A stretch of DNA of 64,000 bases from Sulfurospirillum diekertiae. Lineage in GTDB: Bacteria > Campylobacterota > Campylobacteria > Campylobacterales > Sulfurospirillaceae. The notes under the pieces are model-generated. The model had not been told where the DNA came from. It searched no databases and saw only the letters and a program-made list of their open reading frames with translations. The DNA is taken from assembly GCF_002162315.1 (NCBI RefSeq), contig NZ_CP021416.1:1252207-1316206 (forward strand). The letters run 5' to 3'. The position numbers and the translations under genes were made by a program. Shown here one piece after another: positions 1 to 7,675 of this stretch; the first letter of the stretch is position 1; every line of letters starts with the position of its first letter.

Positions 1-299
1 CAGGAGAGCAATTTGCCGTGTACGACGTAGGTGCTGAGGGTTTTTCGCTGGCACATGTTGTTCAAACAGGTGAAGAGCGAACGGAAGGCAGAGTCGAGAT
101 GTTGCAACAAGAGAACATTGACATTATGTATTGCATCGAAATTGGACCTGCCGCGGCTGCAAAAGTCGTCAACGGTAAAATCTTTCCTATCAAATACAAA
201 GAAGTAGTGAGTATTGAAACAGAACTGAATAAACTTCAAACCATGATAGCAACAAATCCTCCACCATTTATCAAAAAAATCTTAGAAGCGAGAGGATAA
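1..299 (+). CDS. nifX: NifX, nitrogenase cofactor carrier (3' part)
   Basis: The gene enters from before the window; the frame is open from base 3 and there is no start inside it. The visible ~98 residues carry the NifX/NifB-tail fold of the FeMo-cofactor carrier family: a V-Y-D-V segment, H-V-V-Q-T-G-E-E-R and the E-I-G-P-A-A-A-A-K-V motif. NifX holds NifB-co or the VK cluster in the cytoplasm during FeMo-co assembly. It is followed after 4 bp by the DUF269 gene with which it is usually paired. Family call is firm; a NifY-type relative cannot be excluded from the tail alone. Confidence 0.85.
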   Translation, partial: GEQFAVYDVGAEGFSLAHVVQTGEERTEGRVEMLQQENIDIMYCIEIGPAAAAKVVNGKIFPIKYKEVVSIETELNKLQTMIATNPPPFIKKILEARG

Positions 300-303
300 G
301 GCT

Positions 304-735
304 ATGAATGAACTTGAAAAGTTATTCATAGAAACCCTGACATCTCAGCTAAGAGCGCTTGACCAATTTGGTACTTGGGCAAAAAAAAGTGATGAAGAAG
401 TTTTGGGTGAAAAGTACATCAAGAGTAAAGATGCGCTTAAAAATATTCCCATTATTGCGGATATTGATGAGATGCAAATCCAAGATATTCGTCTGATTTT
501 TCAGTCAATAGCTTTGGCTTTTGAGCTTAAAACAAATATTATGTGTTCCGTGGTCATGGAAATGAGTCACGAAGGATTCGGACGAGCTGTCGTCATAGCT
601 GAAAAAATTGTTGTCACCAATAAGTTTTTCAAAGATGCCCATCGTTACAGTTTTAGAACATATGAAGATCTCGTCAAAGAAGGTGGCAAAATGTTAAAAG
701 ATGCTATCGAAATTTACGAAACTTATAAAAAATAA
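304..735 (+). CDS. NifX-associated protein (DUF269)
   Basis: A 143-residue protein of the NifX-associated nitrogen fixation family (DUF269). It almost always sits directly after nifX and is thought to help cofactor assembly, but its biochemical role is not known. The sequence is soluble and mostly helical, with the typical N-terminal L-E-K-L-F and the conserved D-A-H-R-Y-S-F-R-T-Y-E-D-L segment near residues 118-130. The start lies 4 bp after the nifX stop and the next gene follows after 12 bp, so it is in one transcript. Length fits the family. Confidence 0.88.
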   Translation: MNELEKLFIETLTSQLRALDQFGTWAKKSDEEVLGEKYIKSKDALKNIPIIADIDEMQIQDIRLIFQSIALAFELKTNIMCSVVMEMSHEGFGRAVVIAEKIVVTNKFFKDAHRYSFRTYEDLVKEGGKMLKDAIEIYETYKK

Positions 736-747
736 TCAGGATAGAAC

Positions 748-1263
748 ATGGCAAAGGTTGGTATATTTTACGCAAGTGCGGGTGGTAATACAACATTGGT
801 AGCAGATGCTTTAAAAGAAGCCTATGAGCTTGAAGATGATGATTGTATTTTAATGGAAGATGATTTTGATAGCGTTGAGCAATTTGACAATTACGATGCA
901 CTTTTCATTGGTTCTTCAACATGGGGACAAGGTGATGTACATTTTAGTTGGGTTGATCCGCTCTTTGAAATCACTTCTGAAAACATTAGTTTTACAGGTA
1001 AAAAAGTTGCATTTTTTGGCGCAGGCGATAGCAAAACACACGGTGAACATTTTTGTTCAGCTCTTGGTAAATTCAACCAAATCTTTACCAAAGCAGGTGC
1101 AAAAGTCATCGGCTTTGTCGATAAAGAAGGTTATAACTATACAGCATCATTGGCCGAAGTTGGCGATAAACTCTGTGGTTTAGCGATTGATAATATCAAT
1201 GAAGAAGACAAAACAAGTGAACGTATCGAAAATTGGATAGAACAGTTAAAAAGCGAATTATAA
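748..1263 (+). CDS. nifF: Flavodoxin (NifF-type)
   Basis: A 171-residue long-chain flavodoxin. The FMN phosphate loop is seen near residues 9-15 (Y-A-S-A-G-G-N-T-T), an isoalloxazine-binding loop at S-S-T-W-G-Q-G-D near 56-63, and F-F-G-A-G-D-S-K-T near 89-97. Flavodoxins of this class pass low-potential electrons to NifH. Its place between the DUF269 gene and nifW supports a nitrogenase role, so NifF is a reasonable name, although a general flavodoxin would look the same. SD-like AGGATAG precedes the ATG. Confidence 0.88.
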   Translation: MAKVGIFYASAGGNTTLVADALKEAYELEDDDCILMEDDFDSVEQFDNYDALFIGSSTWGQGDVHFSWVDPLFEITSENISFTGKKVAFFGAGDSKTHGEHFCSALGKFNQIFTKAGAKVIGFVDKEGYNYTASLAEVGDKLCGLAIDNINEEDKTSERIENWIEQLKSEL

Positions 1264-1277
1264 AATCATGCGTAAGC

Positions 1278-1289
1278 TTTACATGTAAA
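1278..1289. repeat. TTTACATGTAAA palindrome, copy 1
   Basis: Perfect 12 bp copy, 14 bp after the flavodoxin stop and upstream of nifW. Flanked by C and C. Confidence 0.95.
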
Positions 1290-1349
1290 CATGAGTCATG
1301 CTCTTGTTTGGTGTTAAAGTATCTATAAAATAGTTAAAAAGGATAAAAA

Positions 1350-1682
1350 ATGAAAACGTTGGATCAATATTACAAACTAAAAGATGCAGAAGATTTTTTC
1401 GAGTTTTTTGGTGTTGAGTACGATAAGCACATCGTTGAAGTCAAGCGTTTTCATATTATGAAAGAGTATGGGACTCTTATTAAAAAAGGGTTTGAGAATT
1501 TTAATGGTAATGAAAAATACTTGATGGATTTTCTAAAGTTTGCTCTGATTCGTGTTTATATGGATTACAAACATGGGCATGCTCCTAGTGCAGCAGAAGT
1601 CTGGGGAATGTTAGAAGATGGTAAAGCCAAAGGGTGTTTAGCGTGTGCAATATCATCGGAAGGAGGAAACTGTGCCTGTTAA
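1350..1682 (+). CDS. nifW: Nitrogenase-stabilizing protein NifW
   Basis: A 110-residue NifW family member, recognised by the N-terminal D-A-E-D-F-F-E-F-F-G-V-E-Y-D block (residues 13-26) and the following R-F-H-I-M-K segment. NifW binds the MoFe protein and protects or helps mature it, notably under oxygen. The C-terminus is unusual in ending with a cysteine-containing tail (C-L-A-C near residue 96 and C-A-C at the end). It overlaps the nifZ start by 11 bp, consistent with translational coupling. SD-like AAAGGAT precedes the ATG. Confidence 0.88.
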   Translation: MKTLDQYYKLKDAEDFFEFFGVEYDKHIVEVKRFHIMKEYGTLIKKGFENFNGNEKYLMDFLKFALIRVYMDYKHGHAPSAAEVWGMLEDGKAKGCLACAISSEGGNCAC

Positions 1683-2037
1683 TGATGAAATTGTTTTGCA
1701 TGATAGTGTGACGGCAAAACTTTCGGGGAAAGATGAGCCAAAAGCGAAATTTTTTCTAGGGCAAAAAGTACAACTTTTGGAAGATGTTAAGAATGATGGA
1801 ACGTATCCTTATCTCAAAATTGGTGAGGTGATGATTAAAAAAGGCTCAGTTGGCTACATTCGTGGTATGGGTGAGTTTTTACAAGTCATTCGTGTCTATG
1901 AAGTTCATTTTTTAGATGCTGATGCGGTTGTTGAAGTCATTGGGTGTAGGGAACATGAGCTTGAAGCACTAGAGCCTTATCGTGACCTTGAAGCCGAAGA
2001 AGTTGAATGGATGATGAATCACTATAACCATAGTTAA
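1672..2037 (+). CDS. nifZ: NifZ family protein
   Basis: NifZ helps mature the P-cluster of the MoFe protein. The 121-residue product has the family pattern F-F-L-G-Q-K-V-Q-L-L-E-D-V-K-N-D-G-T-Y-P, then G-S-V-G-Y-I-R-G-M-G-E-F-L-Q. I choose the GTG at 1672 because a strong GGAGGA lies 5 bases upstream; an in-frame ATG at 1645 would overlap nifW by 38 bp and has no better ribosome site. The gene follows nifW directly, the common nifW-nifZ pairing. Confidence 0.87.
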   Translation: MPVNDEIVLHDSVTAKLSGKDEPKAKFFLGQKVQLLEDVKNDGTYPYLKIGEVMIKKGSVGYIRGMGEFLQVIRVYEVHFLDADAVVEVIGCREHELEALEPYRDLEAEEVEWMMNHYNHS

Positions 2038-2107
2038 CCATAATAGTCATAATAAAAGAGTTCTGAAAGAAAACGAATACAACAAATCTTAGTAAGGAGG
2101 AAAAGTC

Positions 2108-2446
2108 ATGGCGAAAGTAATCTTTATGCATTTTGATAAAGAAAAAGATGGTATCTACGATGCCAAAATAGGCGAACCAGTGGTGCGTTTAGCAAAAGAG
2201 AAGGGGATTCCTATCACTTTTGATCCTAAAGACCATTCAACATGTTTGATAAATGTTGAGAATATTAGCGAAGAAGAGCCTACAAGTTACATGGAAGACG
2301 AAGAGCTTGATGAGCTTGTCAAACTTGGTGCTATTAGCCAAGAAGATGCTGATATCTGCCAACAGTTCACCGTTAGTCCAAAAGTTCGCATCGCTTCTAT
2401 GATGATGATCAAGGGCGATGTTTTGATTAAACCATTTAAAAAGTAA
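2108..2446 (+). CDS. Ferredoxin-like protein lacking most cluster cysteines
   Basis: A 112-residue protein that aligns along its length with the plant-type 2Fe-2S ferredoxin encoded directly after it, yet keeps only one of four cluster ligands. Where the neighbour has C37, C42, C45 and C83, this protein has F38, H43, C46 and S97. Shared features are the G-I-P core, T-C before the middle strand, I-C near residue 83-84 and the R-I-A-S-M strand. A normal 2Fe-2S cluster looks impossible. A strong AAGGAGG lies upstream. It may be a structural partner or a regulator within the nif operon; function not known to me. Confidence 0.7.
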   Translation: MAKVIFMHFDKEKDGIYDAKIGEPVVRLAKEKGIPITFDPKDHSTCLINVENISEEEPTSYMEDEELDELVKLGAISQEDADICQQFTVSPKVRIASMMMIKGDVLIKPFKK

Positions 2447-2456
2447 AGGATCACGT

Positions 2457-2753
2457 ATGACAACAAGAGTAGAAATTATCAATGATTTTTTAGCCATTAA
2501 TGTAAAGCCAGGTGCAACCATTCAAGATGTTGTTGAAGCAAGTGGTAGTGCACTTCCTTTTGGTTGCCGTGACGGTCAATGTGGCACATGTGCTGTTGAG
2601 ATCGTTCAAGGTATGGAGTTTTTATCTCCAAAAAATGAGAAAGAAGTGAAAGTGCTTAAAGAGATCTGCTTTGGTACCTGTACTCCAAACACTCGTCTTG
2701 CCTGCCAGATGAAAATCGACAAGCCAAACGGTGTGGTCAGAATTAAATACTAA
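2457..2753 (+). CDS. Plant-type 2Fe-2S ferredoxin in the nif operon
   Basis: A 98-residue ferredoxin with the motif C-R-D-G-Q-C-G-T-C at residues 37-45 and the fourth ligand at C83 (R-L-A-C-Q). Two extra cysteines, C71 and C75, lie in a loop where FeSII-type (Shethna) protective ferredoxins also carry an insertion, but that link is only a suggestion. It may donate electrons or protect nitrogenase. It follows the degenerate ferredoxin-like gene by 10 bp, so both are probably translated together. Confidence 0.88.
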   Translation: MTTRVEIINDFLAINVKPGATIQDVVEASGSALPFGCRDGQCGTCAVEIVQGMEFLSPKNEKEVKVLKEICFGTCTPNTRLACQMKIDKPNGVVRIKY

Positions 2754-2763
2754 GATTGTTCTA

Positions 2764-2820
2764 AGAGTTCTTGCAGAACTCTAACGTAGTGTTCACAGTT
2801 GTACTTTGCACACTACGTTA
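2764..2820. other. Two abutting hairpins between ferredoxin and rpoN
   Basis: First hairpin: AGAGTTCT, loop TGC, AGAACTCT (2764-2782), a perfect 8 bp stem. Second: TAACGTAGTGT at 2782-2792 pairs with ACACTACGTTA at 2810-2820, a perfect 11 bp stem. They share base 2782. No long U-run follows, so this may be an RNA-stability or attenuation element rather than a simple terminator. Confidence 0.65.
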
Positions 2821-2950
2821 TCCCTCAATAGCACGTTTCACAAAAACTCACAGTGTATTCGGCATTTTTTCTGAAAAACATGAAAAATATGCGTAAAAAT
2901 TAATCAGCAATTATTCCAAAAAGCACCAAATCTTTGGGCATAATTTACGC

Positions 2951-4177
2951 ATGAGAAGTATCAACCTAGAATTCAAACAAAAGCAGAGTCTAAACCTCTC
3001 TTTGAAACTTTGGCTCCCACTGTTACAGCTTCCTCTTCAAGAGTTAAGTACGCACCTAGAAACATTGTCGTACGAAAACCCTTTTTTAGAGGTCAAGCGC
3101 CCCTTTGAACAAAACCTAGGCTCTAGCCATGGCATCGTCGAAGAGTTGGTCCTTGGCAGTGAGTCTTTGCATGAGAAGATCATTGAGCAGATCGTGCCAC
3201 CTCTTTTTCCAACACCGATCTCTCAAAAAGTAGCTCATGAAATACTATGCGACATTACAGAAGAGGGCTATTTTGATGGTGATCTTGAAGCGATTGCACA
3301 GACGTGTGGGGTTTATACAGAGTATGTCGAGCGTATTCGTCAGCGTTTTTCCAAACTCGAGCCTTATGGCGTTGGTGCGCTAGATAGCAAAGAGTCATTT
3401 GTTTTTCAACTGGATGCTCTCAGTGACGACATTGACGATGAGCTTTATAACCTTGTTAATAAGATGATAGAGCAGATGGCAAAGGTTGACAAATTTTCCA
3501 AACATGGGCGTTTTGAAGAAGCCAAAGCGGTCATTAAAAAATTTGCAAATCCACCCGCTTTAGAGTATCAATCAACACCGAAACAGATTATTCCTGATTT
3601 CTTCGTTGAAGTAGACGATGATATTAAACTGCGCATTAACAATGACTATTATCCTGATATTCTCATAACCGATCCGTTTTCAAGTAAAAGTGAGAACATC
3701 AAAGAGAAGCTCAAAGAGGCACGTGATATCGTCAACCTTTTGGAGCTTCGCAAAACAACGCTTTATAAGATCGTTCTTTTAGTCGTGGAAAGGCAGCTCT
3801 CTTTCTTTGTCGGTGGTGAATTAAAGCCACTCAATATGAGCACACTCGCCGATGAGCTCTCTTTTGCAGAGTCCACCATCTCACGAGCGATCTCAAATAA
3901 GTACATTGAGTCAAAACAGGGAATTTTTCCGCTTAAATCGTTTTTTACCAATGCCGTCTCCTCCAAAGAGCTTTCTTCTTCGGAGGTAAAGAATTTTATC
4001 AACCAACTGATAGAATACGAAGATAAAAGTGAACCGCTCACCGATGATGATCTTTTGGAGCGCATTGAAAAACGATTTAACATTAAGATGGTGAGACGCA
4101 CCATTACCAAATACCGTAAATTGATGAATGTAGCATCATCCAAAGAGCGCAAGAAAATATATAAGGTACAAGCATGA
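2951..4177 (+). CDS. rpoN: RNA polymerase sigma-54 factor
   Basis: A 408-residue RpoN. Region I is seen at the N-terminus (glutamine/leucine-rich K-Q-S-L-N-L-S-L-K-L-W-L-P-L-L-Q-L), the core-binding part in the middle, and the RpoN box as V-R-R-T-I-T-K-Y-R-K at residues 381-390, which reads the -24 element. The usual first residue of the box is alanine; here it is valine. Being inside a nif operon suggests a dedicated or co-regulated sigma factor, and a -24/-12 site lies ahead of nifH in the same window. It overlaps the next gene by 4 bp (ATGA). The start has no strong ribosome site. Confidence 0.92.
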   Translation: MRSINLEFKQKQSLNLSLKLWLPLLQLPLQELSTHLETLSYENPFLEVKRPFEQNLGSSHGIVEELVLGSESLHEKIIEQIVPPLFPTPISQKVAHEILCDITEEGYFDGDLEAIAQTCGVYTEYVERIRQRFSKLEPYGVGALDSKESFVFQLDALSDDIDDELYNLVNKMIEQMAKVDKFSKHGRFEEAKAVIKKFANPPALEYQSTPKQIIPDFFVEVDDDIKLRINNDYYPDILITDPFSSKSENIKEKLKEARDIVNLLELRKTTLYKIVLLVVERQLSFFVGGELKPLNMSTLADELSFAESTISRAISNKYIESKQGIFPLKSFFTNAVSSKELSSSEVKNFINQLIEYEDKSEPLTDDDLLERIEKRFNIKMVRRTITKYRKLMNVASSKERKKIYKVQA

Positions 4178-4536
4178 ACACAACACTAAATGAGAGCTCT
4201 GATAGTAGGTATAGCAAACTTGAAATGCTCAAACTTGAGCGCGAAGTGATGGTTTTTTTGCAAGGGTATGCCAAAAATCGCTATTCGAAGTATGTTATTG
4301 CACCGCATATTGCTGCCATGTCCTTACAGATGAATCACCTCTATGAAGCGATGGGTTTTAAAAATCGTGTGCAGATGGGAAAATACATGAAATGCCATTT
4401 TCCAAAGCTTGCTGAGCTAAAACCAGTGGATAAACTTTGGAAGAAATTTCTCTACGATTCTATCAACAGAGTTGCCCCTTTTTGCTTTACATGTAAAGAT
4501 AATTCAAACTGCTTTGCGTGCCAGTTAGCGGGGTAA
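4174..4536 (+). CDS. Short NifQ-like protein
   Basis: A 120-residue protein whose second half resembles NifQ, the molybdenum donor for FeMo-co: M-G-F-K-N-R (residues 60-65), C-H-F-P-K-L, then L-W-K-K-F-L-Y-D and a cysteine cluster C104-x2-C107-x5-C113-x2-C116. Classical NifQ has C-x4-C-x2-C-x5-C, so the first ligand is missing and one is added at the end. NifQ is usually 160-200 residues; this is shorter. The start overlaps the rpoN stop (ATGA). A dodecamer palindrome at 4486-4497 encodes F105-K108 inside the cysteine motif. Confidence 0.65.
   Translation: MNTTLNESSDSRYSKLEMLKLEREVMVFLQGYAKNRYSKYVIAPHIAAMSLQMNHLYEAMGFKNRVQMGKYMKCHFPKLAELKPVDKLWKKFLYDSINRVAPFCFTCKDNSNCFACQLAG
4486..4497. repeat. 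TTTACATGTAAA palindrome, copy 2 (coding)
   Basis: Perfect copy inside the NifQ-like gene, read as F-T-C-K and supplying C107. Flanked by C and G. Confidence 0.95.
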
Positions 4537-4563
4537 ATTCCCAGTATAAAAAGGTAAATAACA

Positions 4564-5076
4564 ATGATTCGGTTTGCCGACGAAAATGATTTGGAAGCCA
4601 TTTTAGCGATTTATAATGATGCGATTTTAAATACTACTGCTGTCTATACGTATCATGCCAAGACATTAGAAGAGCGCCAACATTGGTTTCATAAAAAAGA
4701 AGAAGAGGGCTATCCTCTGTGGGTGTATGAGCACGATGGAAAGGTCGTTGGTTATGCAACCTATGGCTCTTTTCGGAGCAGTCCCGCTTATAAGTACACC
4801 ATTGAGCATTCGGTGTACGTTCAGAAAGATTTTCGAAAGCAGGGAATTGGAAAAATTCTTCTTGAAACCATCATCGCTGATGCCAACACTAAAGGGTATG
4901 CCACCATCGTTGCAGGCATTGATGCTTCCAATGCCAAGAGTATTCAGCTCCACAAAAAACTAGGCTTTAGCGCCGCGGGAATTGTCCACAAAGCAGGGTA
5001 CAAATTTGGTCAATGGCTTGACTTAGCCTTTTACGAACTTCTCCTTGATGGCCCCAAAAATCCTACGGAAGGGTAA
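4564..5076 (+). CDS. GNAT acetyltransferase, Pat/MddA type
   Basis: A 170-residue GNAT N-acetyltransferase of the phosphinothricin / methionine sulfoximine acetyltransferase subgroup. It has the N-terminal I-R-x-A-x-x-x-D-L-x-x-I-L-x-I-Y-N signature, the acetyl-CoA loop near residues 93-101 (R-K-Q-G-I-G-K), and a C-terminal H-K-A-G-Y-K-F-G-Q-W-L-D block typical of the subgroup. Likely substrate is a glutamate or methionine analogue. The gene stands alone after the nif operon. Confidence 0.85.
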   Translation: MIRFADENDLEAILAIYNDAILNTTAVYTYHAKTLEERQHWFHKKEEEGYPLWVYEHDGKVVGYATYGSFRSSPAYKYTIEHSVYVQKDFRKQGIGKILLETIIADANTKGYATIVAGIDASNAKSIQLHKKLGFSAAGIVHKAGYKFGQWLDLAFYELLLDGPKNPTEG

Positions 5077-5084
5077 GTTTAGGC

Positions 5085-5096
5085 TTTACATGTAAA
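5085..5096. repeat. TTTACATGTAAA palindrome, copy 3
   Basis: Perfect copy 8 bp after the acetyltransferase stop, between two convergent genes. Flanked by C and A. Confidence 0.95.
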
Positions 5097-5123
5097 ACCG
5101 TATTACAGAGCAAATGCATTATT

Positions 5124-5534
5124 TTATGCTTGTGTTCCTATCGTCATAAAAGGGTTATGTGCGATTTCCCACAAATGACCATCGGGGTCTTTAAAGTAGC
5201 CACTATAACCACCCCAGAAAACTTTTTGAGGTTGTTTGGTAGGTGTTGCACCTGCTTTGATGGCTTCTTGAAAGAGTGCATCCACTTCAGTTTCACTACC
5301 AAGGGTATGCGCTAATGTAAATCCTTTAAAGGTGCTTTCATCAAATGCGACATTGGCATCTTCTGCGAGTGTTTTTTTTTCATAAAGCGCAAGCCATGTT
5401 CCATTGAGTGTAAAGAATGCAATGTTCTCCTCATAAGGCTCAAGCCTAGGAAATCCAAGACCTTTGTGATAAAACTCAATAGACTTCGCCATATCACTGA
5501 CACCTAAGGTAATCATACTCATGTAAGGTTTCAT
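5124..5534 (-). CDS. VOC (glyoxalase/bleomycin resistance) family protein
   Basis: A 136-residue vicinal-oxygen-chelate fold protein: two beta-alpha-beta-beta-beta modules, with L-G-V-x-D-M-A-K-S-I-E-F-Y near the start, G-G-Y-S-G-Y-F-K-D-P-D-G-H-L-W-E near the end. The last glutamate is a likely metal ligand. Substrate is not evident. The gene is single and converges with the acetyltransferase. Confidence 0.85.
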   Translation of the reverse strand: MKPYMSMITLGVSDMAKSIEFYHKGLGFPRLEPYEENIAFFTLNGTWLALYEKKTLAEDANVAFDESTFKGFTLAHTLGSETEVDALFQEAIKAGATPTKQPQKVFWGGYSGYFKDPDGHLWEIAHNPFMTIGTQA

Positions 5535-5544
5535 TGTTTTCCTT

Positions 5545-5556
5545 TTTACATGTAAA
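5545..5556. repeat. TTTACATGTAAA palindrome, copy 4
   Basis: Perfect copy 10 bp upstream of the VOC gene start and between it and the end of the Gcr gene. Flanked by T and G. Confidence 0.95.
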
Positions 5557-5586
5557 GATTTATCTCATGAATTATGGCACAATTCA

Positions 5587-7566
5587 TCATGCTTCTTCAA
5601 CCTTTTTCGGTGGAAAAAACAACGCTCGTGGGTTACGTTTTGCTTCTTGAAAAAGGAGTTTTACAAAAGAGAAAAAATTACCAAACTCCGCATCTCTGGA
5701 TTTGAGCGAGACTTTGAGGGCGAGGACGAAGCTGACGCTGAGATTGACCAAGCCTATCATCAAGACAAAGACTAAACCTACGAGAAAATCAAGCCAAGAG
5801 AGTTCGCCTTGTGCGACGATGTACCCAAGGTTGGCGGAAGAGAAGGCGACGTGTCTGATGTCGAGTGGTAGGTTGAGCATATGCCCAACAAATGGGGTGA
5901 CGCCTAAAAGAATACCAAAGTAAAAATTACCCATGATCGCGCCATGGTTGTTGTGTAGGTAGGTTGCGATTTTTTCTCTCATAGCCTGTGAGGTTATCTT
6001 TTTTAGAAAAGGAAGGTGCATGTACCTGCTTTTTAAGTCCAAATAGCTTGCGCGGTTGTCGTAATAGCCTGCGATCAAGCCCGAGGTAAAGAGCCAAACG
6101 CCTGCAATAGCGGCGTAGAAAAGCCCTGGGAAGGGATTGAAATTTTCTGTATAGTACTGAAGTTCTTGAGGTGATAGAATCGGGATATGGTTCTGCGCGT
6201 AGATAAACCCGATCAAGCATGAAACGCCTAAAGCAAGTGTCACATTGCCAACAACCGCGGCAAATTGGGAGCGGCTTACTTGCATGAACAGTGTTGCGAG
6301 TTTATGTTGGTCGGCGCGTTTGGTATCGGCTCTATCCACCGCTTTTGCAAAGGTTGAGGCAGTCATGGCGGGCTGTTTGGTGGCTACGGTAAAGCCCAAA
6401 AGATGGATAAGCACAAAACCAAATCCGTAATTTAAACTGGCCAAAATAGTCTCAATAATAGGTGAAAAACCACTGTGCATGATCGTTATTTTAATAAGTG
6501 CCATCAATGCAATCACAATACCCGCACCACTAGCACTTAAGAACATACCGATGTACTCTTTGGTGGTATCTGCGATGTAGTGTTCGCCATGTTCACTGGC
6601 ATTGTTCGCGATGCTTTTGGCTAAGATTTTGATGTTTTGATTGAGCACATCGCTTAGAGAATTGCGTGAGCAGTTTTTCTCAACCACCTCTTTAAATAGC
6701 GGTAGCAAGGTCGCATAAAAAGAATCTGTCTCAAATTCTTGGATGAGTTGCACGCATTTTTGTGTTCTTTGGATGATCTGTTCTAAGCGCTCAAGGTTGT
6801 AGGTGAGCGAGACTAAAATGCCTTTATTCAGAGACTGTTTGCGTAAGAAGTTGACTTGGTCATAACATTGAGCGATTAAAACATCGATGTGCTGAAAATC
6901 AAGCTTGGTCATCTCCGCCTCAGGGTCTTCATTTTGAATCGTGCATGCAAGACTGCTGATCTCTCGTTGCAACGCGATAAATGCAGAGTCTTTGGTCAAC
7001 AGCGAGCGATCTAGTCGAATATAGTGTTCATCAAACTCTTCCGCGGCAATCCAAATCGCCAAAATCTCCGTCGCGTAGATGATCTGATGATAAAGGTACA
7101 TTTTTGTCTTTACATGTAAGGTTTCGTTGTATAAAAGTATGCCCCAAAGCTTCGCCCAGAGCGCATCATCGATGGCATTGACCCACAGAGGATCTTTTTT
7201 ATGCGGAAAAAGTATGGCAAATAAAGAGGAAAAATCGCCTTTTTGAGGCGCTTGCGGTAAAAACTTATTGTAAAAACGATCGCTTATTTCCTCTTTAAAC
7301 CCCTGTTTGGAAAGAATCCCTAGTGAGGCGATATTATTCGAGATTTTAGAGTCAATAAGCCATAGATTAAATTCAGATGAAAGCGATTCCCTAAACTCTG
7401 GATATGCTTCAAGATATTGTATCATCGCTTCGATATTTTCGATACTTTCTTCTTTATTTCTGATGGATTTCGGGCGAATTTTACTGATAATTTTGCTAAG
7501 TTTTTCGACAGAAGTTTCAGTGCTCTCACTGAGTGATTGTAAAAATTCTTCAATAGTCTGTTTCAT
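5587..7566 (-). CDS. gcr: Gcr family 'site-specific recombinase' membrane protein
   Basis: A 659-residue member of the SpecificRecomb (Gcr) family. The N-terminal ~330 residues are soluble and helical; the C-terminal half has about six membrane segments, with family marks G-Y-Y-D-N-R-A-S-Y and L-P-L-D-I-R-H-V-A-F-S-S-A-N. Despite the family name, nothing resembling a tyrosine or serine recombinase catalytic site is visible, so a recombinase role is doubtful. A near-perfect dodecamer lies inside the gene at 7109-7120. Confidence 0.78.
   Translation of the reverse strand: MKQTIEEFLQSLSESTETSVEKLSKIISKIRPKSIRNKEESIENIEAMIQYLEAYPEFRESLSSEFNLWLIDSKISNNIASLGILSKQGFKEEISDRFYNKFLPQAPQKGDFSSLFAILFPHKKDPLWVNAIDDALWAKLWGILLYNETLHVKTKMYLYHQIIYATEILAIWIAAEEFDEHYIRLDRSLLTKDSAFIALQREISSLACTIQNEDPEAEMTKLDFQHIDVLIAQCYDQVNFLRKQSLNKGILVSLTYNLERLEQIIQRTQKCVQLIQEFETDSFYATLLPLFKEVVEKNCSRNSLSDVLNQNIKILAKSIANNASEHGEHYIADTTKEYIGMFLSASGAGIVIALMALIKITIMHSGFSPIIETILASLNYGFGFVLIHLLGFTVATKQPAMTASTFAKAVDRADTKRADQHKLATLFMQVSRSQFAAVVGNVTLALGVSCLIGFIYAQNHIPILSPQELQYYTENFNPFPGLFYAAIAGVWLFTSGLIAGYYDNRASYLDLKSRYMHLPFLKKITSQAMREKIATYLHNNHGAIMGNFYFGILLGVTPFVGHMLNLPLDIRHVAFSSANLGYIVAQGELSWLDFLVGLVFVLMIGLVNLSVSFVLALKVSLKSRDAEFGNFFSFVKLLFQEAKRNPRALFFPPKKVEEA
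7109..7120. repeat. TTTACATGTAAG, one-mismatch palindrome (coding)
   Basis: Eleven of twelve bases match; inside the Gcr gene and read on the minus strand as L-H-V-K. Confidence 0.85.
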
Positions 7567-7660
7567 GATAACCTCTTTCTTGTAGCACTTTCTACACTTA
7601 ATTATTCGAAGCTATTTTCAGTGTAACACACTATGGTAAACCTTTGACTCCTTTTATTTA

Positions 7661-7672
7661 TTTACATGTAAA
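7661..7672. repeat. TTTACATGTAAA palindrome, copy 5
   Basis: Perfect copy just downstream of the DUF711 stop, before the Gcr gene start. Flanked by A and G. Confidence 0.95.
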
Positions 7673-7675
7673 GAT

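Noticed and set aside
2936-2951. GG-N10-GC sigma-54-like site before rpoN
   Set aside because: The -12 GC touches the ATG, so transcription would start inside the gene.
3763-4152. 129-codon frame opposite rpoN
   Set aside because: Antisense shadow; no ribosome site and no recognisable protein.
5587-7566. Taking the Gcr protein as a working DNA recombinase
   Set aside because: It is a multi-pass membrane protein with no visible recombinase catalytic residues; the family name is historical.
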